DNA of 64,000 nucleotides from the NCBI RefSeq assembly GCF_001659605.2, contig NC_035170.2, positions 248,001 to 312,000 of the forward strand. The letters run 5' to 3'. The DNA is from Manihot esculenta. Taxonomy: Eukaryota > Streptophyta > Magnoliopsida > Malpighiales > Euphorbiaceae. Numbering within the stretch: position 1 is the stretch's first letter; every line of letters begins with the position of its first letter. Made by a program: the position numbers and the translations under genes. The notes beneath the pieces were generated by a model. It had not been told where the DNA came from. It was given only the letters and a program-made list of their open reading frames with translations, and searched no databases. Of the stretch, positions 23,637 to 36,025 are shown piece after piece.

Positions 23637-26229
23637 ATGCAGCCTTCCGATCCGATTGCTAGGCGGATTACCTTGATCTTCAAGGAAAAGTTAGTAGCAG
23701 ATGACTTTTATTGGAAAAATGTACCAGAAGAGGTTAAAGAATTCTATTGGCAAGAATTTAAGGTAATACAAATTTTACTGTATATGTGATTAATTTTATT
23801 GTGTATTATTTGTCACTAAATGTAATTAATTTCAGAAACACTTCTTATGGGAGGAGGCACTAGAGCAGCTTATGAAGATCGCTTGGAGGAAGAAAGCTGC
23901 TAAGCGCTATCGTAGCCTTATGTGTAGCATAAGGAATGGGAAGGAGAAGAGGCTATCACTGACAGAAGGAGTAATGGATGCATGGCAATATGCTTGGGGA
24001 GCAACTGAGTATCAAAACAAATGCAAAAAATTCTCAAATAATAGAAAAAGTGAAACAGGTGGGCAAGGCGTTGGCCCATCAAGACATTGTGGAGGATCCA
24101 TATCTCAGTATAGGCATCAACAACAAATGGTCTGTGCTTATTTTCACTTATATTTTTTCAAATGCTTTAAATTTTATCCAATTTGTTGTGAATTTATATT
24201 CAAGCATGTTATTACTATTTATATTTAACTTGCAGCGCGAAAGACTAGGCAGAGATCCTCTACCTCATGAGTTATTTGAGGCTACTCATAAGAAGAAGGG
24301 TACCTCAGAGTTTGTTGATGCACGATCAAAAGCCATTCATGTGAGAAATTAAATAAATTTTTAGTAAATTATTTAATGGATAAACTGTAATTTAGTCCCT
24401 CTAGTTTAGTGAAATGCAACCTTTCGTCCCTCTGTTTTAAAAAACCTTCAATTTAGTCACTGTGATATTTAAAAACTATGCCATTAGTCCCTCCCGTTAG
24501 ATTTTCAGTTAAATCACTGTTAATTTTAGTTAAAAAGACTAAAATATCCATTCTCTCTCCTTCCTCTTCCTCTTCTTCTTCTTCAAGCAGTGGCAGTTTC
24601 GGACTATAAGGGCAGAGTTTAAGCAGCTCCTGTTGGACCAGGAGGTCATGGAAAAGTGTAGGGATAAGATGAAGGCATGGTACCACAAGGATTTTGTGAT
24701 TGATCAAGACAGCAACTGGATGCTGCAGGGATGGAAGGGTCGAATAATCTATGCTTCTAGCTGTTGGGTGCCTGCATAAGAATTTTTTTGTTGCATCTCA
24801 TTTGCAGTTGTAATGGAGGTAGTATTTATTTAAACACCTAATGCTTATAAACTATGGAGGAAGTCTTCTGAAGCCACATGCAGGAGCATTTAAAACTCCA
24901 AATGCTAAAGAGATACGATGGAGGATTGGTAAAATGATGAACAACCCATTAAAAAATGTTGATGCAAAAGGAAGCTTTTCCCCATTAGAACTCAAAAAAA
25001 TTAAGAAAAGGTCCAAAATTATTTACATTTCTTAATCAGGAATTTCATAGCAGAAACAAAACCAACAAGAAATCTCAAGTAGAAATGGGAAAAGCTTGCG
25101 AGTGACTCCTATGGCGGCGGCTAAGACAACTAAAGGTAAAAGGGGCATTGATGATCATGAGTATGATTTCTTTAACACTAATCCTTCAGTTAGCTGGATA
25201 CTGCATCCCAATGCACAATCAAGAGGACACAATGGTGAAATATCATGCCCTTTTTAATTACATGTTAAACCTTTTTCTCTTTTATCCTTTATTCAAAATT
25301 ATCAGTTCCTAACAAATTAGGCAGAAATTGAAGCTTCAAACCCAATAATTTCTTCATTTTCATTTCTTTTCTTTCTTCTGATGGGAAGCAGAAGAAGGAG
25401 ATCGGAAAAGAGAAGAAGAAGATCGGGAAGGAGAAGAAGAAGAAGGAGATCAGGAAGGAGAAGAAGAAGAAGAGGAAGAGGAAGGAGATCGGGAAGGAGA
25501 AGAAGAAGAAGAGGAAGAGGAAGGAGAGAGAATGGGTATTTTAGTATTTTTAACTAAAATTAACGGTGATTTAACTGAAAATGTAACGGGAGGGACTAAT
25601 GGCTTAGTTTTTAAAAATCACAGTGACTAAATTGAAGGTTTTTTAAAACAGAGGGACGAAAGGTTGCATTTCACTAAATCAGAGGGACTAAATTACAGTT
25701 TACCCTTATTTAATTTATAGTTTATACTGTTACATCACATGGTATTTTTTTTTTGAAGGACCACTTTCTAACTTTGAAAGAGCAAGTATCATAGATAGAT
25801 AATGACAGTACTGAGGCATCTCGCATTGATGAAGCTCAATTATATTTTGAGGCAGTAGGTGGAGAGAAAAAAAGAAGGGTGTACGGTCTTGGATCACAAG
25901 CTTCAGCTTTCTTTCCAAACAAGTCTTCTGCTAGTACATCATTCGCATCAGCTCAGCAAAATCAGGATCTTCAAAATGAAATGGCTGATCTTAGACGCAA
26001 GCTGTAGGAGTGTGAGGATAATGAACAAGTATTGCATGAGCAAAATGTGCAGATTACCTCTGAGCTCTCACAGGTGAAAGATTTACTTATGCAGCTCGTG
26101 AGTCAAAGGCAAGGCAGCCAGCCTTCAACTCCTGGTGAAGGAACTTCTGCACAACCTCCTGATCAAGTAGATGAAGCTAATGATGAGGATGAGGATGAGG
26201 ATGAGGACGAGAACACTACACATTTATAA
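23637..26229 (+). pseudogene. Transposase_24-type (plant En/Spm Ptta) gene, broken
   Basis: Exons can be read at 23637-23762, 23836-24129, 24236-24340 and 25759-26229, with GT...AG introns. The protein has the features of the plant En/Spm-associated Transposase_24 family: PEEVKEFYWQEFK, GGSISQY, RERLGRDPLPHELFEATH, then YFEAVGGEKKRRVYGLGSQA, a coiled-coil stretch and an acidic tail of DE repeats. It probably bound the subterminal repeats of the CACTA element. Two in-frame stops disable the last exon (TAG at 25792 and at 26005). The third intron is enlarged from about 90 bp to 1.4 kb by the Mutator-like element at 24378-25705. An upstream leader exon may exist near 21480-21540 but is not proven. 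Confidence 0.85.
24378..25705. mobile_element. Mutator-like element with 9-bp target duplication, possible Pack-MULE
   Basis: A 1328-bp element with inverted repeats of about 209 bp (24378-24586 and 25497-25705), starting ggataaactgtaattta at the left and gggtaaactgtaattta at the right, reversed. The 9-bp duplication ttatttaat is exact at 24369-24377 and 25706-25714, the hallmark of Mutator-type insertion. No transposase is present. Inside are three stretches that read like plant coding sequence: 24594-24779 (61 residues, including KAWYHKDFVIDQDSNWM), 24841-25035 (64 residues, including KPHAGAFKTPNAKEIRWRIG) and about 25112-25255 (including DDHEYDFFNTNP). I do not recognise their parent gene. 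A GA-rich minisatellite lies at 25385-25530. Confidence 0.9.
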
Positions 26230-26843
26230 TTTCTTTTTGCATTATCCATATGTACTAGGATAATAAATAATTTGTTCATTTTTTTAGTTTAAAATTGCAC
26301 AACTAATTAATGCTTGGATATATGTTTGATTTGATTTACATAATATATGATATTGGATTTGAGTTCATTCATGATATATATGACATTTGGTTTTTACATT
26401 TGTTATTGAGATAAGTTGTAATAGTTGAGTATATTTATAAGTTAAATTGTCTGGTTAGAATATATAATTTATAATATTTTATTGTAATTTTATAAATAGT
26501 AATGGATTAGTAACGAATTAAATTGTTACTGATCCGTTAAAAATAGTAACGGATGAGTAACGGAAAAATCTGTTACTGATTTTTCAAAATTAGTAACGGA
26601 TTTATGTAACAGAAAAATCTGTTACTAAAAATATCCGTTACTAAAACCAACTAAAAGAAAACCAATTTTAGTAACGGATTTTCCGTTACAAATTTAATAA
26701 TGAATTTTTTAATCCGTTACTAATACATTAGCAACGAGATTTGCTGTAACGGAAAATTTCCGTTACAAATCCGTTACAAAATAATTTTAGTAATGGATTT
26801 TTAACGGAAATTTCCGTTACCAATCCGATAAATTTTTGTAGTG

Positions 26844-27590
26844 AATAAAAAATTTTATAATAAAGGTCATTGCTACTAAATTTGTTTTTAGGACAAGTTT
26901 CAAGCTTGAATCCAAATAATTATACCAAAAAAATATATTTAAAAGAAATAAATATGCTTAATTTAATGGTTAGTTATATTTTTCTATAATAATTTTCAAT
27001 ATATATACAATAACACCAAAATGAAATCTAATTTTTTACAATAGATAATATGAAATCTTTGAAAAGTTAATAGTACACGTATGTTTGTGAGAGCCAAAAA
27101 AAAAATATATCATTAAGATATAGTTACAATATATTGATTTAATCAAGTATAGTCCGATATATCATATCTTATTAGGTAATACTAATTTCAAACCAATGCA
27201 TTATTTATTTTTAAACATATATGCTGAATTTATTTAGCAAAACGTTTAATATTTGTACTATTTCCTTTTCAATCATTTTCAATTTTCTTTTAAAAGAATA
27301 AATGAAGTAATAGTATTAATGTAAAAAGTACTAAAAAATGTCTTCATGAGATAGCAGCATTGTGTGTTAATTTGAATCGATTATTTACCTAATTAAATTA
27401 TAAAAATAAAATGTGAAATATTTTACTTATGAATGAAAATAATAAAAAAAGCTTAAAACTTCATATTAGAATTATTATTTGGAAACTTGCCTATAATTTA
27501 CTATTAAATCAAATTAAAAGTATATTTAATAAGCGGTTACTATATACCTTAGGTTTTTTTTTTTTTTAAAAAAAAAAATAAAGATGGAAC
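26844..27590. other. AT-rich intergenic sequence
   Basis: No gene was recognised. A stretch at about 27294-27360 ('gtactaaaaaatgtcttcat') recurs with changes near 33815-33885, marking a dispersed repeat of unknown type. Confidence 0.45.
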
Positions 27591-27594
27591 TTCA

Positions 27595-27906
27595 TTACTT
27601 TAGGAAGATAAAATAGATGCAATAGCGGGAGATGGTTGTGAAAACCAAACTCCTAAACCTGCTGAAGAATGTGCCTCGGCTAACAAATTGGTTGCAATAT
27701 TCATAGATCTTTTGACAAAAACAGGATTGAACCCAACTCTTGTATAAGAGATTTGCGATCATATATTCACAAGTAACCCAAAAGAAGAACTATCATCTTG
27801 CCTATCAGAAATTAAGGCTAAAACTCCAAGCTGAGAATCAGACTCAATTATTACATGTACCCAGCCGTTTGATTTTATCCAGCCTAACGCTTCTCGAATT
27901 ATCATT
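27595..27906 (-). pseudogene. RNase H-like (RVT_3) relic, minus strand
   Basis: Reading leftwards from about 27903 the frame gives IREALGWIKSNGWVHV, then IIESDSQLGVLALI with the ESDS acidic motif, a stop codon, then VFVKRSMNIATNLLAEAH, which is the C-terminal pattern of plant RNase H-like domains of LINE origin. One internal stop and missing flanks mark it as dead. It is a separate copy from the relic at 17520-17960. Confidence 0.68.
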
Positions 27907-27909
27907 TTT

Positions 27910-29529
27910 GGTACTATAAATCGAATCCAACTAAGAAAACATTATCGTGCATAAATGCAGGTTCCTCTATTTGCTAATCATATTGAAAATGAGCCATTAA
28001 TGATCGGCCGCAATCCATGAAGCCCTTCATTTTATGAATGACCTTGAGACATTTTGAGAGTAAGCAAGTGTTTATCGAGGTGTAGTCAAGAATAAATTTT
28101 TTGGGGTTATACATTCATATATGTGAATCCGCTAATCAGTTAAATATTGTCGTTTTAATTTAAATAACCTCTTAAAATACAATGACTAGACTATTGTTGG
28201 AAATTAGAAGACAAAAAATAATATAAAAATCTATTGATATCTATAGAAGAGAATGATTGGTGTTTTATTAATTGGGAATGAACCCAATACATGAAATCTA
28301 CATTTATGTATCTTGAATCCATGGTAAATCAGATCCATTTATAAATTTTTATTGTTAGTAGTTTTTTTTTTTTATATAAATGTATGTACCATTTTTTTTT
28401 TAAGCGAGGAGTGGAACTCAAATATGAATTTGTAAGTGAATTACATATATTTTTAGTCACAAAATAGTCTAGATGGTTATAAACTTATTATATTTGTTGG
28501 GATATAAAAGTTAACGGTATATACCATATTCCACGGTTACGGATCTAAATCAAGTTAAGTAGTTATAAGTGTTATATTTTTCTTTAGAACTATTTTTTTA
28601 AATTTTTTCTAAATATATAAATACATAATATTTTTCTAGTGTATTCTGTTGAGAAACTCACGGACAAATAAGAAAACTCTAACCGCGATTGACATAGCCA
28701 AATTGGTAAATTACATCGAAATCTATATTATTTATCATTCGTATTTATTTTTTAATTGTATGATTATTACATTCTTAATTATATTAATAGTATGTTTTTA
28801 TAATTTTATATTTTTTATATACTACAGTAAAAATGAATAAGATGTCGCCCTATACATCACGTTAATACAAACTTGTGTTTAGCATTGGAAATCTCAAACA
28901 GTGATAAAAATGAGCTAGCCAAGAGTAAGTGCATTACAGTGGTAGCATAATAGCACTGAAAGACAGAGAAATAATAGCAGTGAATTCAAAACGCTATAAA
29001 GACTCATTTAGTAGCCTCCCTGCATCACTGAGAGTGCCATAGTGGAGACCACGCACTTTTAGAGCTCATAAGCAATACCCTTATTTATTTAGAGGCCTTA
29101 GTCTTGTTTGCCATCATCATACTGTTCACTAATGGGGCAGCAACTTTTACAAAGTCACTGATGATACAATGCCAATTGGCGACCATAGGTGGATCCCATC
29201 ACGTTTAAGGTCAGACTCGGTTGCCTTTCTACTTCATAATATTATGCAATTGTCGGTTTTCCATCCCATGATTTAGGACTTGGTTATTATGATATCCTAA
29301 CAAGATACAAGGCAGATAGATAGCTAGAAGAATTTATCTCTTTGCAGTGGCAAGGCAGGTATTTCTCATCAAACTCCATCCAATAAGAAGGGCTCCAAGT
29401 TTGTCTAAGGGACTATGCAATGGTGACTCTTGAAAAAATGGATTTTAACTTAGTTATTACCTCAAAAGGCATCTTACAAAGTGCGGATTCTCTAAATCAT
29501 TATATAAAAATCACTTTGCTCGCTTACCC
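27910..29529. other. AT-rich intergenic sequence, no gene recognised
   Basis: Several short ORFs occur but none shows a domain. Sequence just upstream of 29530 is more balanced in composition and may hold a degraded first exon of the dehydrogenase pseudogene. Confidence 0.4.
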
Positions 29530-29675
29530 AGTTGATACCATAGCTTCTAGCGGCATCGGGGAGTGCACTGCCAGACTCTTCTCCAAACACGGGGCTAAAG
29601 TAGTGATTGCAGAAACTCAGGACGAGTTAGGAAATTCTCTCTGCCAAAAACAGCAGGCAGATGCCCCCTGCTCCT

Positions 29676-31104
<1,429 letters not shown>

Positions 31105-31176
31105 TAAAAATTTTATAGTCGTTAAAAATTTTATGAACGTTGAAGATTTTATGGTAATTAAAGATTTTATGATCAT

Positions 31177-32613
31177 TGTAGAAATATAATATTTTGTTGT
31201 TGTTATTCTCAATAGAGATTACAACCTATTTATAAGTGAGAAACCGTATCTAAACAGGAAGGAAAATAAAGTCTATGATTATACGATCTTAAGATTAAGT
31301 AACTGATTCATCTATCAATATTTACTTCCTATATTAACATATTTACTTCCTATAACTTATAACACTCCCCCTCAAGTTGGAGCATAAATGTTAATAATAC
31401 GCAACTTGTTATATGTATAATCAATTTCAGCCATAAGAACAACCAACTCAAAACAATCAAAATAAACAAAGGAACAGTAGCCGTGAACAGTTTCCGTGAA
31501 CGATACCCAATGAACAGTGTTCGATATGTTCAAATATTACCCTTTATGGGTAACCAAAATGCACAGAACCCTAAGTCTCTAAATATTACCCTTTATGAGT
31601 AATCCCGATGAACAGAGCCCTAAGTCTCTAAATGTTATTCTTATGGATAACCCAAATGAATAGAGTTCTAAGTCTCCAAATGTTACCCTTTATGGGTAAC
31701 CCAATGAACAGAGTCCTAAGTCTCTAAATGTTACCTTTATGGATAACCCAAATGAACAGAGTTCTAAATCTCCAAATGTTACCCTTTATGGGTAACCCGA
31801 TGAACAGAGCCCTAAGTCTCCAAATGTTACCCTTTATGGATAACCCAAATGAATAGAGTCCTAGGTTTCCAAATGTTACCCTTTATGGGTAATCCCAATG
31901 AACAGAGCCCTAAGTCTCCAAATGTTATCCTTTATGGGTAACCCAAATGAACAGAGCCCTAAGTCTCCAAATGTTATCAAGGGTAACCCAAAATGAACAT
32001 AGTCCTAAATTTCCAGATGTTACCCTTTATGAATAACCCGAATGAACAAAACCGTAAGTCTTCAAATGTTGCTCTAAATCTCTAAATGTTACCTTTTATG
32101 AGTAATCCAAAATGAACAGAGCTCTGAGTCTCCAAATGTTACCCTTTTTTGGTAACCCAAAATCACATTTTACCTGTCTCAACCGCAGATCTAACAAGCG
32201 GGTTGCAAGGAAACTAAACGCCTCCACCCAACGTCCAAACGGCAAATGAATTATAAATCTGATAAGCGGGTTGCAAGGCAACTTCGGCGTCCTCTCTAGG
32301 TGGACGATGGGAGACAAATATTACCCTAGATGGGTAACACAAAAGAACAGGAGCCCTAAGTCTCCAAAAATTTTAAAACTTGACGAGAGAGAAATTAAAT
32401 CTCTACGAGAATAGCTCTGATACCATGTAGAAATATAATATTTTGTTGTTGTTATTCTCAATAGAGATTACAACTTATTTATAGGTGAGAGACCGTATCT
32501 AAACAGGAAGGAAAATAAAATCTATGATTATACAATCCTAAGATTAAGTAATTGATCCATCTATCAATATTTACTTCCTATATTAACATATTCACTTCCT
32601 ATAACTTATAACA
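31177..32613 (-). mobile_element. TRIM retrotransposon, 1.44 kb, with complete ends
   Basis: Two 188-bp LTRs (31177-31364 and 32426-32613) begin TGTAGAAATA and end CTTATAACA. The 5-bp duplication atcat is at 31172-31176 and 32614-32618. The primer-binding site TGGTATCAGAGC (minus strand) is at 32414-32425 beside the right LTR, and a polypurine tract beside the left one, so it reads leftwards. The roughly 1-kb interior has no gag or pol and is largely a tandem repeat. It is a non-autonomous miniature element, probably mobilised by a copia relative. Confidence 0.93.
31530..32165. repeat. ~49-bp tandem repeat of hairpin-forming units inside the TRIM
   Basis: About 13 degenerate units starting near 31535, 31584, 31633, 31682 and 31730. 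Each contains GTTACCCTTTATGGGTAACC or a variant, an inverted repeat with 7-bp arms, followed by a phrase like 'gaacagagccctaagtct'. No ORF spans them. Confidence 0.88.
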
Positions 32614-32974
32614 ATCATTAAATATTTTATTTATGAGATTTAAATATAATATTAAATCTGACCGTTATGATTTTATTGTATTATCTCAAGATTTTTATAG
32701 CCATATATAACAATCGGTTTTTCTACTATAAATAACCTCCATCTCTACAAAGAAATGGACTCCCAATTTTTCATACTTTATTCTTTCTTTCTTCTGTGTT
32801 TTCTACTAGGTAATAAATTAGAGATAAATTCTTGTTGTCCTGATCCTGGAAATTAAAATCCCAGAAGAACTTGTTTAATCCTGGGGGATTACAAAATAAA
32901 GCTTTAAGGACAGTGTTCAACACGACTCAGGTTTTATTATTTTACCCTATTTTTCCAACAATCTTAAGGATTTA

Positions 32975-33820
32975 TCTGTACACAAAAGGAACCAAATGTT
33001 ATCACTGTCTCTACTTCTGCACTGCCTGCTGCTCCATACGCCAAACCTTTTCCGGACATTTCGAAGATTGAAGATACAAACAGGAGGGAACTTAAAGCTG
33101 CAAAAGGAAAAGAGCTGGCTACAAGAGTAAAACTTGTACAAGGAAAAATGCACAAATCAAATAATAGATACAAAAATAAAAAACCTGATTACAAACCTAA
33201 ATTTAATAATCTCATCTTTAAAAAGAAAAGATATTGTCTTGCATGTGGTAAGCCGGGTCATGATGCACCCCAGTGTAGGAAAAGAGTGATAAATGACAAT
33301 CCTCTTAAACTAAAAGTGAATTTAGTTGAAGGAGAAGACATTATTGCTGCGGTCATTTCTCAAACTTTTTTTGTAGCTAATGTGCAAAAATGGGTAGTAG
33401 ATTCTGGTGTTACTAGGCATATCTGTACAAACAGAAATGCGTTTACCCCCTACTCTATAGTGGGAGAAGGAGAATAACATGTGTATTTGGGTGATTCTAG
33501 GACTGCAAGTGTCCTTGGTAAAGGGAAAGTTCTTCTCAAACTCATATCTGGCAAGACCTTGGCACTCATTGGCACTTAATGAGGTATTTCATGTACTTAA
33601 TATGAGAGCTAATTTAATTTCTGTTTTCCTATTGGGAAAGGCTGGGATTAAGGTGTCTTTTGGGTCAGACAAAATTATACTGACTAAAAATGATATTTTT
33701 ATTGGAAAAGGTTATTGTAATCATGGACTCTTTGCTCTCAATATATCTGCAATAACAAATTGAGATGCATCTTCTTCTGCTTGCTTGATTCTTTTGATTT
33801 ATGACATGCTAGATTAAAAG
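32975..33820 (+). pseudogene. copia gag and protease fragment, internally deleted
   Basis: One frame reads VITVSTSALPAAPYAKPFPD (gag N terminus), then directly EDTNRRELKAAKGKELATR (late gag), so most of gag appears deleted between them. A zinc knuckle CLACGKPGHDAPQC follows near 33240, then the protease with VVDSGVTRHICT near 33395. Stops occur at 33475 (after GEGE) and later, and the element ends near 33820 with no integrase or reverse transcriptase. It is a truncated Ty1/copia copy. Its 5' LTR is probably 31062-32960. Confidence 0.82.
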
Positions 33821-33917
33821 AATAAATAAGAGATAGTATTAATGAAAAAGTACTAAGAAAATGTCTACATGAGATAATAAGAGCTTTAAATACTAAAATA
33901 AGCATTAATAAAAAAAA

Positions 33918-36025
33918 AAAAGATAAATTACATTTTAGTCTCTAAATTTTAATATAATTAACAGATCGATTTCTATATTTCTAAAATTGAACACTTAAAT
34001 CTTTATATAATCAATCCGTTCAAATTGAAAAGTTTTTCCATTTATAATTCCGTCAATCAGCCGGTCAAAGGAAAATAAACATTTCAAATTCTTAAAATAC
34101 CCTCAAGAATATTTAGATCCTTTTTAATATAGGTGAAGAATTTTATATTGTATAAACTATACTTTAATTCCTAAATTTTAGTGTAATTGATGGATTAATT
34201 CTTATATTTTTAACACTAAATCCTTAAATTACTCTATATTTAATGCATCTAAAATTATAGTTTTTTTAATGTATTATAGATATTAGTTCAAAATTAATAG
34301 ATAGTCAAGTTATTCTGAAAGTATAATTTCTTTCTAAAATACTCTTTATAAAAATTTACAATCCATTCAAAAATTATTTGGTACTACTTAAAAATAGCTA
34401 AAATTATAAGTATTTTCTGAAAGTTTTGAAATTATAAGTATTGAAGTATTTTAATGAATCAAAATTGAAGAACACCAAATGTTAAAAATTAGTTAAATAT
34501 GAAATATTATAAACAAAAGTTAACGCGGACTTAAGTGTTCTTTCAAATAAAAAATGAAAAATCAAAATGTTTAAATTATAATAGATGAGGACGAACCGAT
34601 TATAGAGGGATTTAAGTATACGCTTTTAAAACTATGAGGACTAATTTATTAATTATACTAAAATTCAAGTACTCAAGTGTAGTTTATCTATTTAAAAAAT
34701 GTAATATTATGAAAAAATACTTTTTAATTCCTTGTATATAGCATAATTAACAAATTTATCTTCTTATTTTCAAAACCCAACACTTTCATCTTTAAATTTC
34801 GATTCCGTCAAAATTGAGATCCTTCCATTAAAATTACTGTTAAAAAATATGAAATGACCACAATACTCTTCATTAACTTAGATAATTTCTAGAAAATCAA
34901 TAACTCCTTTAAACATTTAACAAGAGCACCTCACAAACTACTTGCTGCTGTTGCTGCAAGCAATTTCTTCCCTGCATTAAACTTCTCCATCTTCCTAGCA
35001 AAGAAAACTATGAATGCCTTCTCAAAGAGCCAAATATCCATATAACCATTTTTTTACAGATTTTTCAATATACTGAGAAGGAAACATTACAGGCTAAAAA
35101 AAAAAAAAAGAGGAAAATTGTGAAAAGCCAAATGCAAACCCAATTTCCATGAAAAAGAAGACTCTGTTTTATTATTTTTCTTAGTTGCAATATATCAATC
35201 ATTTTACTTTGTTACCCATACAAAATATTATAAACAGTATCATCAAGACTAATGGTTCGTTCATATGCTATAACATCAAATAATCACAATCAATTCCAAT
35301 AAAAAAATTAATTCCCCAAAAATCAAAAGAACAAAAAATCAATTCCACATAAACCAAGTACTTCATAGCCAACGATTCCTTCGGACAAGCTTTACAATCA
35401 ATCAAAGACTAGAGATTCTCACTCTCAATAGATGTGCAACAAGATGCGAACAATGTAGTGGTAGTTCTGCAGAAGGCGATCTCAAATTATGGTGATGAAA
35501 TCAGGAGGCATTGGACAGAGTAATGAAGCAAGTAGATGATGAGTTAGGCAAAGAAGCCAATCAATGATGGAGGCACACGATGAAACCCACGATGAATTTG
35601 AACCTCATCCTAACGGATTTAGAAAGGAGGAAGGCATGAAGGAAGAACAATTGAAGCGTCGTCAATTTATTATGAAAAGGAGAAGAAGACGAAAGAAAAG
35701 GGGAGAAGGGAAATCAAATAAAGCATTTGGGGAAATTAAATATAATCTCTCATCTCTGACCATACAGGCCCCATTAATTTAATAGAAAAATGGAAGGAGG
35801 GACGTCTTTTTGGACGAAATTAAAACTTGGGTACTAAAATGATCAATCCTAAACATAGAGGGACAAATTCATTAATTATGCTATATCTGAAGGACTAAAA
35901 AGTAATTTTTTAAAAATACATTTCTACAGTTTTAACAACAAAAATGGATGGAGGGATCTCTAACTTGGATGGATTGATTATAGAGGGATTTAAGTGTTCA
36001 GTTTTAGAAATATAGGGATCGATCA
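33918..36025. mobile_element. Cluster of nested inverted-repeat elements (Mutator-like style)
   Basis: The outer pair has arms 33961-34025 and 35964-36020, sharing 'aacacttaaatc' and 'atatttctaaaa' in inverse orientation; the right end looks truncated. A second pair lies at about 34146-34230 and 34575-34694, and a third at about 34712-34790 and 35850-35915. All arms share phrases such as 'tttagtccct'/'agggacta'-like text and 'aattaa', like the ends at 12351 and 24378. No transposase was seen. The 72-codon ORF at 35564 is basic and low-complexity and is not called. Exact ends and target duplications could not be fixed. Confidence 0.5.

Larger units (their letters stand above)
20934..26843 (+). 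mobile_element. CACTA (En/Spm) DNA transposon, 5.9 kb
   Basis: The ends are CACTACAAAAATTTATCGG at 20934 and its reverse complement ending TGTAGTG at 26843. Both sides carry the 3-bp duplication aat (20931-20933 and 26844-26846). Subterminal regions (about 20955-21240 and 26500-26830) are packed with TAACGGA/TCCGTTA motifs in both directions, as expected for transposase-binding sites. It carries only a Transposase_24-type gene (broken) and no TNP2-like transposase, so it is non-autonomous. A Mutator-like element (24378-25705) is nested in it; without that it would be about 4.57 kb. It also holds a TA microsatellite and a short duplicated segment at 21741-21987. Confidence 0.95.

Noticed and set aside
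31530..32165. CRISPR-like array
   Set aside because: Units are contiguous and degenerate, without unique spacers, in a plant TRIM. They are tandem repeats.
35564..35782. 72-codon Arg/Lys/Glu-rich ORF
   Set aside because: Low-complexity purine-rich sequence inside an inverted-repeat element, with no domain.
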